Part shown: piece by piece, positions 29,034 through 36,911 of the stretch
Layout: the number at the start of each line of letters is the position of its first letter
Numbering within the stretch: position 1 is the stretch's first letter
Source: Spirochaetes bacterium GWF1_51_8
Lineage (GTDB): Bacteria > Spirochaetota > Brevinematia > Brevinematales > GWF1-51-8
Direction of reading: 5' to 3'
NCBI GenBank assembly: GCA_001829415.1
Contig: MIBE01000003.1
Coordinates: 38,932-102,931, forward strand
Length of the DNA stretch: 64,000 bases
The notes under the pieces: model-generated
Told to the model about the DNA's origin: nothing
Database searches by the model: none
Seen by the model: the letters and a program-made list of their open reading frames with translations, nothing else
Position numbers and translations under genes: made by a program

Positions 29034-29564
29034 TTACTGGACGAGAGCCTGAAACTCGGCAGGAAGCGTTTCCGGGTCGAGACCGTTCTCAATCGCCGTC
29101 TTCAGGTATTTCGCCGCTTTTTCGGTATCGCCCAGCTCGTAATAGGACTTAGCCGTTTCAAAATTGGCATCGGGATCGGCGGGATTGACCTCGACCGCCA
29201 TGAGGAAATTGTTCAGTTTCTTCTTGGTATCGGTCAACTTCTTGCCGCGCGACATATAATATGAGAAATACTTATCCGCGTCATAGGTAAAGGTTTCGTT
29301 GAAATAATCCTTGATCAGGCCGCAGGCTTCTTCGGAACTGGAGCCCATCGGGTAGAGATAGAACGTGAAGAGGAAACTTGCCTTGGCTTTGTTATTCTTG
29401 CCGGCGTCATAGAACGCCTTACCGGCGTCGAGCCACGCCTGCGCGAATTCCTTGCGGGCCGCGGGATCGAGATCGTCGTAGAATGTATAGTCCTTGGGAT
29501 TCTTAGCCGTTCCGATATTCACAAAAAACATCAGGCTTAATAGGCCGACTAAAAGTTTTTTCAT
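29034..29564 (-). CDS. Secreted TPR protein
   Basis: A 176-residue protein with a signal peptide (MKKLLVGLLSLMFFVNIGTA) and two to three TPR-like helical pairs (AGKAFYDAGKNNKAKASFLF, FETAKSYYELGDTEKAAKYL). GGAGGG precedes the ATG. It is the first gene of the leftward run that continues with the two TPR-Mrr membrane proteins and the GAF protein, which suggests a shared envelope-associated complex. Function not known. Confidence 0.7.
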   Translation of the reverse strand: MKKLLVGLLSLMFFVNIGTAKNPKDYTFYDDLDPAARKEFAQAWLDAGKAFYDAGKNNKAKASFLFTFYLYPMGSSSEEACGLIKDYFNETFTYDADKYFSYYMSRGKKLTDTKKKLNNFLMAVEVNPADPDANFETAKSYYELGDTEKAAKYLKTAIENGLDPETLPAEFQALVQ

Positions 29565-29648
29565 GATTCCCTCCGTTTGTTTAAATAATTATCGAAATAA
29601 TTGTATCTCAAATTTAGTTTTATGTAAAGTAAAATGAGGAGTGCGTAT

Positions 29649-29677
29649 TTTACATAAAACATTTTTTCCTTTATAAT
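29649..29677 (+). promoter_or_regulatory. Sigma-70 type promoter of tmk and the following genes
   Basis: TTTACA at 29649-29654, 17-base spacer, consensus TATAAT at 29672-29677; ATG 29723 follows with GGGAG ahead. This may drive tmk together with the next two genes, which are 10 bases apart or overlapping. Confidence 0.6.
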
Positions 29678-29722
29678 TATCTTAATCAAATCCTATTCAA
29701 ATATCAAGATTCGGGAGCGAGA

Positions 29723-30358
29723 ATGGACGGGATATTTATCACATTCGAGGGCATCGAAGCATGCGGAAAATCCACGCAGGCGAACATCCTGTATAACCTG
29801 CTCGAATCCCGGAGAATAAAAACGATCCTGACCAAAGAACCCGGCGGTACTGAGCTTGGAGATAAGATCAGGAATATCGTCCTGCATGAAAAAGTCTTCC
29901 CGGTCGCGGAACTTCTCCTTTTCCTCGCCGACCGCAATCAGCATATCAACGAAACGATCAGGCCTTACATGAACGAGGGCTATGTCGTGATCTGCGACCG
30001 GTTCTACCATTCGACCTACGCCTACCAGGCGACCGGAAGGAAGATCGGCCTCGATATCGTCCGGCGGTTTAACGAGATGATTATCGAGGATTGCCGTCCG
30101 GACCTGACATTCCTGATCGATCTTCCGCCCGAAGTGGGATTCGAACGGAAGCGCACCGCGAACCTCGCCCTCGACCGGATCGAAAAGCAGGACTACTCAT
30201 TTCACAACTCCGTGCGCGAGGCCTACCTCGAACTCGCGAAGGCCGATAAAACAATCCGCGTACTCGACGGGATGCACTCGAAGGACACCCTGACGAAAGA
30301 GATTATGGACATTCTTAACGGGAAATTTCCCGCGCTCGAACGACAGATCAACTCCTGA
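29723..30358 (+). CDS. tmk: Thymidylate kinase
   Basis: A 211-residue protein of the usual length. The P-loop is FEGIEACGKSTQ (residues 8-19), the substrate-site motif is CDRFYHSTYAYQ, and the lid region contains ERKRTANLALDRIEKQD. It phosphorylates dTMP to dTDP for DNA synthesis. A 10-base gap separates it from the first gene of the ubiquitin-like cluster, so the two are likely co-transcribed; this is probably incidental. Confidence 0.95.
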   Translation: MDGIFITFEGIEACGKSTQANILYNLLESRRIKTILTKEPGGTELGDKIRNIVLHEKVFPVAELLLFLADRNQHINETIRPYMNEGYVVICDRFYHSTYAYQATGRKIGLDIVRRFNEMIIEDCRPDLTFLIDLPPEVGFERKRTANLALDRIEKQDYSFHNSVREAYLELAKADKTIRVLDGMHSKDTLTKEIMDILNGKFPALERQINS

Positions 30359-30368
30359 CGAGGCGGCG

Positions 30369-32003
30369 ATGGAGGAAAAGGATACGGTGCTCTTTCGGCT
30401 CCTTTCGTTTTTCGTACCGCGCCTGCGGGAATTCCGTTTCATCGACGCGATCCCCTCGTCACAATTCGACTTTAATCTGGCCGGCGAAGTTCAGCTTGAA
30501 AGCGTGATCTGGACATGCCGTGAATACGAATCGGTCTCGAAGAACTTCATCTTTCTCTGCGCGCCGTTCGGGGTATGGAAGAAGGAGCCGGTTTTCGGCG
30601 GGGACGAAACGAAAAAACTCGCCGAACAGATATTTTTTTCCTTTTTGCCGTCGCAGGCCGGATCGAACATCGGGTTCGAGAACGCCGGAACGCGATATAT
30701 CTCAAATCCCGGCGCGGAATGGCGGACGGACAAGGTCATGTTCACATTGAGAGAAAACCCGTCCGGCAGGCCAGTATACCTCTTAGTCCCGTGGCAGACG
30801 ATCCGTTTCCTCATGAAACTCGCCGGGCTCGAATATATCGCCGATTCCGACAGCAGGCTTATCGTCACAGAACCATCCTATAACGATCCGGTCAACAAGA
30901 TCGCGTCGATAGAAAACTCGATCCTTTGCTCGAAAGAAGACTTCTTCTACCCGTTCCAGAACCTCCTCCTGAGGGAAGACCTTGCGGATAACGAGGGCAA
31001 AGCCATGCTCGCGAACCTTCTGGCGAAGATGCTCCAGAACGGGTATATCGCGTTGCCGCACCTTGCGGTGTTTGTGAATGAGCGCGCGGAGTTCGGCATA
31101 CTGCGCGGCCTGCTTTCCGCGAAGAACGCCGCCGTGCTCGACCAGTACGCTGTCGCGGTAAATATCGGCTTGCCCGACGCTTACGGCCGTTACCGCTGGC
31201 GGAATCAGGCTCTCTTTCAACTCCGTCAGGGATTTTCGCGCGTTCTGCGGGACGACCCGAAGATGTACGAACTCCTACCGGAAAACGGGGTGTTTGTGAA
31301 AGAACTCGCTTCCCGTTTCCGCGAACTGCGATACCGTGAGAAGGAAAAGCTTCTCCCGCTGGGCGGGATGATCGCCCGGATCATTGCTTCCCGTCAGGTC
31401 AATCCCCTGATCGGCGGCGATGGAAAGGAACGGCTGGTCACGCTTGCCGCGTTTCACGGCGACGATTTCCTGACGGAGCTCTACGGGATGTTCAAGCCCG
31501 TGTTTCAGGAAGAGTTCCATGCGGCGATAGGGAAGGCGCGCGGACGGATCAAGGCAATGCCGCGTCACGAGCGGGAGCGTATGGAAATAGAGAACTCGTT
31601 CGCGCTCCACGAACTCCTCGAGGGCGAACTCGTGAAACGTACCGATCCCCGGAAAAGCACGCTCGATATGCGGGGGCTTGCGGACGCGATCGGCGAGCTC
31701 GACAGCCGGGGAATGACCCGGCTCTTTTACCTTTTCGGCTTCGAACGGTTCGTGAACTTTTTCGATATTTTTCTTTATCACCCGATGTCGCAGATGAAGG
31801 AAGGCGAGGCGAGGAAGTTTTTCATCCGGGCGGTGTCGAAACTCCCGTTTACGGAACGCACGATAGCGGAAGATATCTTCGGCGAAGAGATGAACCGTTC
31901 TAGAATGCTCGGCATCGGGTATATCGAGAAGGCGTACCCACGGCTCCGGGGCGAATTCGCTGTCTACCAGAGCCTCGGGTTCATCCCGGGAGGCGTGTTA
32001 TGA
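30369..32003 (+). CDS. Large unrecognised protein A of the ubiquitin-like cluster
   Basis: A 544-residue soluble protein with no signal peptide and no confident family. The text RPVYLLVPWQTIRFLM (around residue 137) resembles the same-position text RNLFFYLVIPYQFLNFLV in the large protein B (33233-34858), and both recall the mnlciPyxxlep signature of FliM. The C-terminal half is all-helical (RGLADAIGELDSRGMTRLFY, FFIRAVSKLPFTERTIAEDI). GAGGCGG precedes the ATG. The stop overlaps the start of the E2-like gene by 4 bases (ATGA), so the two are translationally coupled. Substrate, adaptor or ligase roles are all possible. Confidence 0.6.
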   Translation: MEEKDTVLFRLLSFFVPRLREFRFIDAIPSSQFDFNLAGEVQLESVIWTCREYESVSKNFIFLCAPFGVWKKEPVFGGDETKKLAEQIFFSFLPSQAGSNIGFENAGTRYISNPGAEWRTDKVMFTLRENPSGRPVYLLVPWQTIRFLMKLAGLEYIADSDSRLIVTEPSYNDPVNKIASIENSILCSKEDFFYPFQNLLLREDLADNEGKAMLANLLAKMLQNGYIALPHLAVFVNERAEFGILRGLLSAKNAAVLDQYAVAVNIGLPDAYGRYRWRNQALFQLRQGFSRVLRDDPKMYELLPENGVFVKELASRFRELRYREKEKLLPLGGMIARIIASRQVNPLIGGDGKERLVTLAAFHGDDFLTELYGMFKPVFQEEFHAAIGKARGRIKAMPRHERERMEIENSFALHELLEGELVKRTDPRKSTLDMRGLADAIGELDSRGMTRLFYLFGFERFVNFFDIFLYHPMSQMKEGEARKFFIRAVSKLPFTERTIAEDIFGEEMNRSRMLGIGYIEKAYPRLRGEFAVYQSLGFIPGGVL

Positions 32004-32650
32004 TCCGGGCGTCGTTCTATCGCGCCGAACTGCGTGAACTGAAAGCGCTGTACAGCGAAGGAGTATTCGAGGCCGAGGACAGGACGTCGATTCTCATCAA
32101 GAACTTCAAGCCGCCGGACGGTTACAAATGCAACAGGACGTATCTTTTTTTCGAAATACCGAGCGGTTTCGGCTTCGGGGTGAATATTCAGCACACTTGG
32201 ATATTGCTCAGGAAGAGCGCCGCGCATTTTCACCTTGTCCACATTCCCAAGGATGCGCCGTATATCGAAAAGGCGCTTGCCGGGATGAATGTCAGAATGC
32301 CGAAGGACTACGGGAAGGAATGGGCGTGGTACTGGATCTGTTTTCACACCCCGCCGCTCGAACCGCTCAATCCGGTGTTCGGCGCAATCGCTGAAAAAAG
32401 CGGAAGCGGCGAGTTCGGCGACCCGGACGATCCGATGGAGGCATCGTTCTCGAAGTACACGGGACTGACCGAGCATACGAAACTTGTTACGCTCGCGCTG
32501 AATAAGATTCTGTATGGCGACCCGGACTTCGTGAGGGAACTGGATGCGATGAATAGGGGCCGGGACGAAATCATCCGCAGGCATCAGGAGCAGATGGAGG
32601 CGTTCGAGTTTTCGAACAACTGGCGGACGATGAGGTGGCTCTGGGACTGA
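32000..32650 (+). CDS. Candidate prokaryotic E2-like protein
   Basis: A 216-residue protein. Residues ~30-130 read IKNFKPPDGYKCNRTYLFFE, IPSGFGFGVNIQHTWILL and EWAWYWICFHTPPLEPLNPV. This follows the order LPxGY...LLhxhPxGF...W seen in divergent prokaryotic E2 (E2_E-type) proteins. C114 in WICFHT sits where an E2 active cysteine could be; C44 is the other candidate. The helical C-terminus ends NNWRTMRWLWD. The assignment leans on its place beside UBL, JAB and E1 genes and is inference. GGGAGG precedes the ATG, and the start overlaps gene A by 4 bases. Confidence 0.5.
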   Translation: MIRASFYRAELRELKALYSEGVFEAEDRTSILIKNFKPPDGYKCNRTYLFFEIPSGFGFGVNIQHTWILLRKSAAHFHLVHIPKDAPYIEKALAGMNVRMPKDYGKEWAWYWICFHTPPLEPLNPVFGAIAEKSGSGEFGDPDDPMEASFSKYTGLTEHTKLVTLALNKILYGDPDFVRELDAMNRGRDEIIRRHQEQMEAFEFSNNWRTMRWLWD

Positions 32651-32660
32651 CGTGAGAAGA

Positions 32661-32785
32661 AGTTTCACGCAGAGCACACGGAGACTGAAACCGAAGCCAT
32701 AGATTTAAGAGAGCTTATTGTTGAAAATTAATATCTCTATAACAAACCGCCGATATCTTTTCTCCGTGTTCTCCGTGTGAGTTTC
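32661..32785. repeat. Repeat with inverted ends (TTTCACGCAGAGCACACGGAG type)
   Basis: The left end AGTTTCACGCAGAGCACACG and the right end CTCCGTGTTCTCCGTGTGAG are imperfect inverted repeats around an AT-rich centre. It lies in the 266-base gap between the E2-like gene and the DUF433 gene. No coding capacity. Only one copy is in the window. Confidence 0.65.
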
Positions 32786-32854
32786 CCGTTTTCCAACAAA
32801 CAAGGATTCTCATCGTCTGCATGATTCCTGCGAAGACAAATAATAAAAAAAGGA

Positions 32855-32883
32855 TTGACTTGTTTTCAGGAATGGTGTACAAT
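32855..32883 (+). promoter_or_regulatory. Sigma-70 type promoter of the DUF433 gene
   Basis: TTGACT at 32855-32860, exact 17-base spacer, TACAAT at 32878-32883, 33 bases before the GTG start at 32917. Confidence 0.7.
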
Positions 32884-32916
32884 TAATTTCTGTTTCGGGG
32901 GTTTCAGGAGGAAAGG

Positions 32917-33141
32917 GTGAAGGGTAGAATTGTTATCGACAATGCAAATTGCCGGGGAAAACTAGTGATCAAGGGGACGGGGGTTCTTGTCAGCAGTGTT
33001 ATCGCCGATCTTGCCTTAGGCCTTTCAAAAGACTGCATTCTCTCAAAATATCCGGAGATTTCACCGGAAGATATCCATGCTATTCTGGCGTTCGCGGGTG
33101 AAATCAACCAATTAGGTACGTTCCCGATAGGGAATTTATAG
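32917..33141 (+). CDS. DUF433 protein, antitoxin-like, without a partner
   Basis: A 74-residue protein from GTG 32917 with AGGAGG 5 bases ahead. GKLVIKGTGVLVSSVIADLA and LSKYPEISPEDIHAILAFAG are the DUF433 signature, a small MerR-like/VapB-like helical domain often encoded as the antitoxin beside PIN-type or DUF5615 toxins. No toxin gene adjoins it: upstream is a repeat and the E2-like gene, downstream the large protein B. It has its own promoter. Confidence 0.8.
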   Translation: MKGRIVIDNANCRGKLVIKGTGVLVSSVIADLALGLSKDCILSKYPEISPEDIHAILAFAGEINQLGTFPIGNL

Positions 33142-33187
33142 CTTATTTCTTGGCGATATAAGCCCCGCTTTGCGATGAATTCCGTTC

Positions 33188-33216
33188 TTGAAAAAATCCG
33201 TCTCTCCCTCTATAAT
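33188..33216 (+). promoter_or_regulatory. Sigma-70 type promoter of the B-UBL-JAB block
   Basis: TTGAAA at 33188-33193, exact 17-base spacer, consensus TATAAT at 33211-33216. The ATG at 33233 with GGGAG ahead follows closely, implying a very short leader. It shows the second half of the cluster can be transcribed on its own. Confidence 0.65.
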
Positions 33217-33232
33217 ACTCACGGGAGAAACT

Positions 33233-34858
33233 ATGCCCGGGCTCCAACCGTCCGATTACCGTACCTACCGCAATTCCGATATGATCGTGAGCGAACTATT
33301 CATCCCCTATCGCGAAATGAGCGAGGCGGAACAGCCGGACGGCGCGGGCGAAACAAAGCCTTATTTCGCTCAGGCGAATTCCGTGAGCGCGGGGGGATTT
33401 CCCTACGACCGGATGGTCTATTCCGGCCACAGGCTCAATTACGCCTCGGGCGGCGGTTATGTGTTTCCGGTCGTGCTCCTGCATAGGACCGAGGACGATA
33501 ATGCGTTCCCGTTCGAATATATCCTCGAACGCCTGAAAGAGGGGCTGGACAATATCGAGGCTCTCACTTTTATCCGTTTCGATATCGCGGTGGTGAAGGA
33601 CGCGTCGCGCACGGTGGATTTCACAAACGTACCCGAGCAGACGGTGAAGGGTACGGTGACGATCGAGTATGTTCTTCACACGACCGACCGCAACCTGTTT
33701 TTTTATCTTGTCATACCGTACCAGTTCCTGAACTTCCTTGTCCAGCGGAGCTCGGAAAATCTCCAAATCAAGGATCTGAGCGTCGCGAACCTTTTCAAAA
33801 TCCTCAAAGACTGGGCGTTTTTTATAGTGAGCGGGATGGACATCTTCCCGTGGAGGCTGGACAGCTTCATCCTCAATCTTACCCCCGCCGAGACACAGAG
33901 CCTTTTCCAGCACCTTCTCGGTAAGCACTACCTGAACTATGAGCAGATCGCGTCGGTGCTCATCTATTACCCCGAAGTGGAGAACCGCATCCTCGAGAAC
34001 GTCTCGAAGTCGCACCGGAAGGGGATACTGGACGAGATGGAATACTTCCGCAAGATCGACGACCCGGAATGGTATAAAAACGTCATTTACTCCGTGAAGA
34101 CCGCGATAGGTCACAGCATTTTTTTCGACAAGCTCCGTTTCGATTCACTGCGCAAATACGAGGAGTTCAAGGATTCGGTCGAGACGATTCAGGATATCGA
34201 GCTTCTATTGAGGAAGCCTGCCGACCGGTGGATACTCGAGGCGACGGACGCGGAGATCGATTACCTGATTCACCGTGTGGGAATCGCGCGTATCGCGCCT
34301 TGTTTCCTGCTCGCCGACTATGACGAAAAAGCCGAGGCGAGAGTGCTCTCGATGGTGTCGAAACGCGGCCAGGCGGATTACGCCCGCGAGAAACAATCCC
34401 TCAAGGAGAGCGTTGTCTCGGCGTATATGATCAATCTTGCCCGGGTCGGGATAGTCAAGGTACTGCGCGACAAGATCGCGGGCGAATGCTTTCTTTATGT
34501 CCGTAACCGGAAGGAGCCCGGATGGGACTGGTGGCTGACTGGGGTCGCCGGGCGGTTCTCGATGTTCAAGGTGTTCGCGGCGGGCGGATTTCCTCTTTTC
34601 GCCAAGGCGTTTACCGGGATCGAAGACATGAGCCGGTTCGAGCCGTTCCTGAAGGCCATCCCCGCGCCCGCGTCAGATATCATCCTCAAGATCGGCCGCG
34701 CCGAACTTTCGCAGGACAATCCCTACAATAGCGATACAGTCGACAAGGCGCGCGGCGATATCGTGCGGATCATTATCGAGCTGTACTTTTCAAACAGGAT
34801 AGAACTGAACGATGACCGGAAAAACAATCTCGAGGAGGTCCGGAAATGTTTACGTTAA
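33233..34858 (+). CDS. Large unrecognised protein B of the ubiquitin-like cluster
   Basis: A 541-residue soluble protein from ATG 33233, which has GGGAG ahead; a TTG at 33188 lies inside the -35 box and is rejected. TVTIEYVLHTTDRNLFFYLV followed by IPYQFLNFLV resembles FliM/CheC-type text and also the large protein A, hence A and B may be distant paralogues. The C-terminal ~200 residues are helical (FEPFLKAIPAPASDIILKIG). Its last 13 bases overlap the UBL gene, whose ribosome site GAGGAGG lies inside it. No enzymatic motif is visible. Function unknown. Confidence 0.6.
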   Translation: MPGLQPSDYRTYRNSDMIVSELFIPYREMSEAEQPDGAGETKPYFAQANSVSAGGFPYDRMVYSGHRLNYASGGGYVFPVVLLHRTEDDNAFPFEYILERLKEGLDNIEALTFIRFDIAVVKDASRTVDFTNVPEQTVKGTVTIEYVLHTTDRNLFFYLVIPYQFLNFLVQRSSENLQIKDLSVANLFKILKDWAFFIVSGMDIFPWRLDSFILNLTPAETQSLFQHLLGKHYLNYEQIASVLIYYPEVENRILENVSKSHRKGILDEMEYFRKIDDPEWYKNVIYSVKTAIGHSIFFDKLRFDSLRKYEEFKDSVETIQDIELLLRKPADRWILEATDAEIDYLIHRVGIARIAPCFLLADYDEKAEARVLSMVSKRGQADYAREKQSLKESVVSAYMINLARVGIVKVLRDKIAGECFLYVRNRKEPGWDWWLTGVAGRFSMFKVFAAGGFPLFAKAFTGIEDMSRFEPFLKAIPAPASDIILKIGRAELSQDNPYNSDTVDKARGDIVRIIIELYFSNRIELNDDRKNNLEEVRKCLR

Positions 34859-35055
34859 GCTATAAGAACCGGAAAGAGGAATTCGAGAAATTAGACATGA
34901 AGGAGATCAAGGCGAAATTCGAGATACCCGAACGGAAAAATCTGTACCGTGTCAACGACAAGGGCGAACTGGAGAAGATCGAACAAGGGACGATCGATAA
35001 AAAAGTGAAGAATAACGACCAGTTGGACGCGTTATCGGATTTCACGCTGGGTTAG
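34846..35055 (+). CDS. Ubiquitin-like beta-grasp protein with C-terminal glycine
   Basis: A 69-residue protein. The order is beta hairpin (FTLSYKNRKEEFEKL), helix (DMKEIKAKFEIP), strands (NLYRVNDKGELEKIE) and a last strand (VKNNDQLDALSDFTLG), the beta-grasp order, and resembles bacterial multi-ubiquitin text such as YRVND and F..G ends. It ends directly in Gly69, so it could be adenylated by an E1 without prior trimming. The ribosome site GAGGAGG is strong. It overlaps protein B by 13 bases and JAB starts 4 bases later. Fold and role are inferred; structure prediction would decide. Confidence 0.6.
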   Translation: MFTLSYKNRKEEFEKLDMKEIKAKFEIPERKNLYRVNDKGELEKIEQGTIDKKVKNNDQLDALSDFTLG

Positions 35056-35059
35056 GCGG

Positions 35060-35557
35060 ATGACGCTTTCGCTCGGCGTATCCGAGCTCGAAACGATACG
35101 GGGCTACCTTTTTCAGGATGGGCGCGAACGGATGATACTCGCGCTCTGCCGGAAAAGCCTCTTCGGCGTGTTCAGGCTCGCGCGGCTCTTTCTGCCCCAT
35201 GACTCCGACTACGCCGAACGCACCGAGGCGGCGGTCACGCTTCTTGCCGAATCGGCGTATCCGCTTATCAAGCAGCTCCGCGCGGACGGCTCGCTGTCGT
35301 TCCTGCAAATCCATTCACACCCGGCGGGATATCCCGCGAAGTTTTCTTCCATCGACGACCGCAATAACGGATTTAATACGGAGGATGTCCGCGAATGGAA
35401 TCCGCGCGCGGAATTCCTGCGGATGGTGCTCAGCCGGGATGATATCTCCGCCGAGTATTACGATTATCGTGGCGGCAGATTCCGGCCGCTCGCCCTCGGG
35501 CGTGTTGACAAACTTATTTTGTCATTGCGAGGCGAAAGCCGAAGCAATCTATATTAA
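35060..35557 (+). CDS. JAB/JAMM-family isopeptidase
   Basis: A 165-residue protein. The zinc site is IHSHPAGYPAKFSSIDD: H85, H87, then S96 and D99, giving HxHx8SxxD, one residue longer than the standard spacing. E23 (GRERMILALC) is the likely catalytic Glu. JAMM proteins cut isopeptide bonds or trim ubiquitin-like precursors. It starts 4 bases after the UBL gene. The final 17 residues (VDKLILSLRGESRSNLY) are encoded by a family B repeat starting at 35504, so the native C-terminus was probably replaced after residue 148. Confidence 0.8.
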   Translation: MTLSLGVSELETIRGYLFQDGRERMILALCRKSLFGVFRLARLFLPHDSDYAERTEAAVTLLAESAYPLIKQLRADGSLSFLQIHSHPAGYPAKFSSIDDRNNGFNTEDVREWNPRAEFLRMVLSRDDISAEYYDYRGGRFRPLALGRVDKLILSLRGESRSNLY

Positions 35558-35665
35558 TATCTTATATAATGTTTAACTGACTTCTTTACCGCTTCGCGTC
35601 TCGCCTGTCTCCCTTCGTAGAAGGCAGGCAGTGACAAAAAGCCATGTATTTTATAAGTTCGTCAA
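35505..35665. repeat. MITE-like repeat family B, copy 2
   Basis: The short end TTGACAAACTTATTTTGTCA is at left and the long end, read inverted, TTGACGAACTTATAAAATAC at right. The order is the reverse of copy 1 (19276-19456), so the two copies lie in opposite orientation. The interior has ATTGCGAGGCGAAAGCCG, GAAGCAATCTAT and a palindromic unit at 35603-35629. Its left 53 bases are translated as the end of the JAB protein. Confidence 0.8.
35603..35629. repeat. Dispersed palindromic unit, inside repeat B copy 2
   Basis: GCCTGTCTCCCTTCGTAGAA followed by GGCAGGC; the inverted counterpart of the units at 15882-15908 and 36974-37000. Confidence 0.7.
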
Positions 35666-35693
35666 AATCCCTTCTCGGGCACGGGGGTAAGAT

Positions 35694-36893
35694 ATGAGGC
35701 TATTTCTCAGTCCGGCACAGTTCGGTGAAATAGAGGCCAGGATCATGTCACGGTCTTCGGAACGGTTCGCGCTCGAATTCTTTCAGTCGGGCGGGACGCT
35801 TTTCCCGTGCGGGAAACAGGCTTCCGATACGGAATACGGTTTTCCGGTTGTCGCACTCGGCGCCGGATTCCGCGGGAGCGCGGAGTATGAGCTCGGGGCG
35901 ATAGAACAGGCGGACGCTCCGTTCTGGACGATTCTCGCCGATCAATTGCCCGGCGGGACTCCCGGTTTCTACGATATTCTCCGCGCGAGCCGTTTCATGG
36001 GAATCGGCATCACGCATGTCGGGCTCGCCGATAAGACGAGGTACTTCACCGCCGTCCCGGGCGCCGAAACGATCCGAGAGCGCGCGGAACTGCATCATAG
36101 GACAATGCTTTGGCTCGGCTCGCGGAATTTCAATATCATCTCTGGAACAAGGCTCGGCTGTATCGGCGCGGGCGGCTTGATTTTCCCGTTCGCTCAAATG
36201 GCGGCGAGGCACGGGTTTTCCAGTTTCGTGATCGCGGACCCGGAAACAATAGAAGCATCCAACCTGAACCGCATAATCGGCGCGGTTCCGGGCGATATCG
36301 GGAAACCGAAGACGGACGTTCTCAGACGCGAGATGGAAAAAACTGGGGGCGTCACGGTAGAGACCTTCGCCTCGACGTTTCCGCCCGATCCGGTACGCGA
36401 TGCGCGGATGTTCGAAAGTTTCGCTGGGTGCGACATCCTTGTGTGCGGGGCGGATAACGACTACGCCCGTGTGAATGCCCAGGTGTTCGCGCTCACGACG
36501 GGCAAGCCGCTGTTCGATATGGGCAGCGGGATATTCCTGAAGGACGAACGGGCCGACGCGCCCGAGGTCGACGAGATGGGCGGGCAAGTCAGGGCGGCGC
36601 TCCCCGATGGGCCTTGCCTCGGGTGTATGGGGCTCGATCCCCGTGCGGCGGGAGACGGCACGGGACGCGAACGGGATATCGAACGGGGCTACCTGATGGG
36701 AACCGGTGCTACGCCCCCGGCGGTAATCACCCTCAACTCGATTGTCGCGTCGGCCTGTCTCTCGATGATCGTCGACTGCCTGACAAGGCCGTGCGGCCTC
36801 GTATCGGCGCACCTGTCGTTCGACCAGATGAACTACCGGTTCAGTCATATCGCGGGAGTCCGCCGTCCGGATTGCCCGATCTGCGGCGGGTAG
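35694..36893 (+). CDS. E1/ThiF-like activating enzyme with N-terminal JAB-like domain
   Basis: A 399-residue protein. Residues ~145-370 are the E1 adenylation domain: CIGAGG (GAGG at 158-161), ADPETIEASNLNR (D182, R193) and CGADNDYAR. C308, C311, C394 and C397 form the two CxxC pairs of a structural zinc. A thioester cysteine cannot be named with confidence. Residues 1-140 resemble the JAB protein of the same cluster: MRLFLSPAQFGEIEARIMSR against MTLSLGVSELETIRGYLF, a Glu at residue 23 in both, and GITHVG in place of IHSHPA. The zinc HxH is lost, so this domain is probably inactive. A repeat separates it from the JAB gene. Confidence 0.85.
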   Translation: MRLFLSPAQFGEIEARIMSRSSERFALEFFQSGGTLFPCGKQASDTEYGFPVVALGAGFRGSAEYELGAIEQADAPFWTILADQLPGGTPGFYDILRASRFMGIGITHVGLADKTRYFTAVPGAETIRERAELHHRTMLWLGSRNFNIISGTRLGCIGAGGLIFPFAQMAARHGFSSFVIADPETIEASNLNRIIGAVPGDIGKPKTDVLRREMEKTGGVTVETFASTFPPDPVRDARMFESFAGCDILVCGADNDYARVNAQVFALTTGKPLFDMGSGIFLKDERADAPEVDEMGGQVRAALPDGPCLGCMGLDPRAAGDGTGRERDIERGYLMGTGATPPAVITLNSIVASACLSMIVDCLTRPCGLVSAHLSFDQMNYRFSHIAGVRRPDCPICGG

Positions 36894-36911
36894 TTTCGAG
36901 CGTTTTTCACT

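Noticed and set aside
33188..33232. Upstream TTG start for large protein B
   Set aside because: It coincides with the -35 box of a consensus promoter; the ATG at 33233 has a ribosome site.
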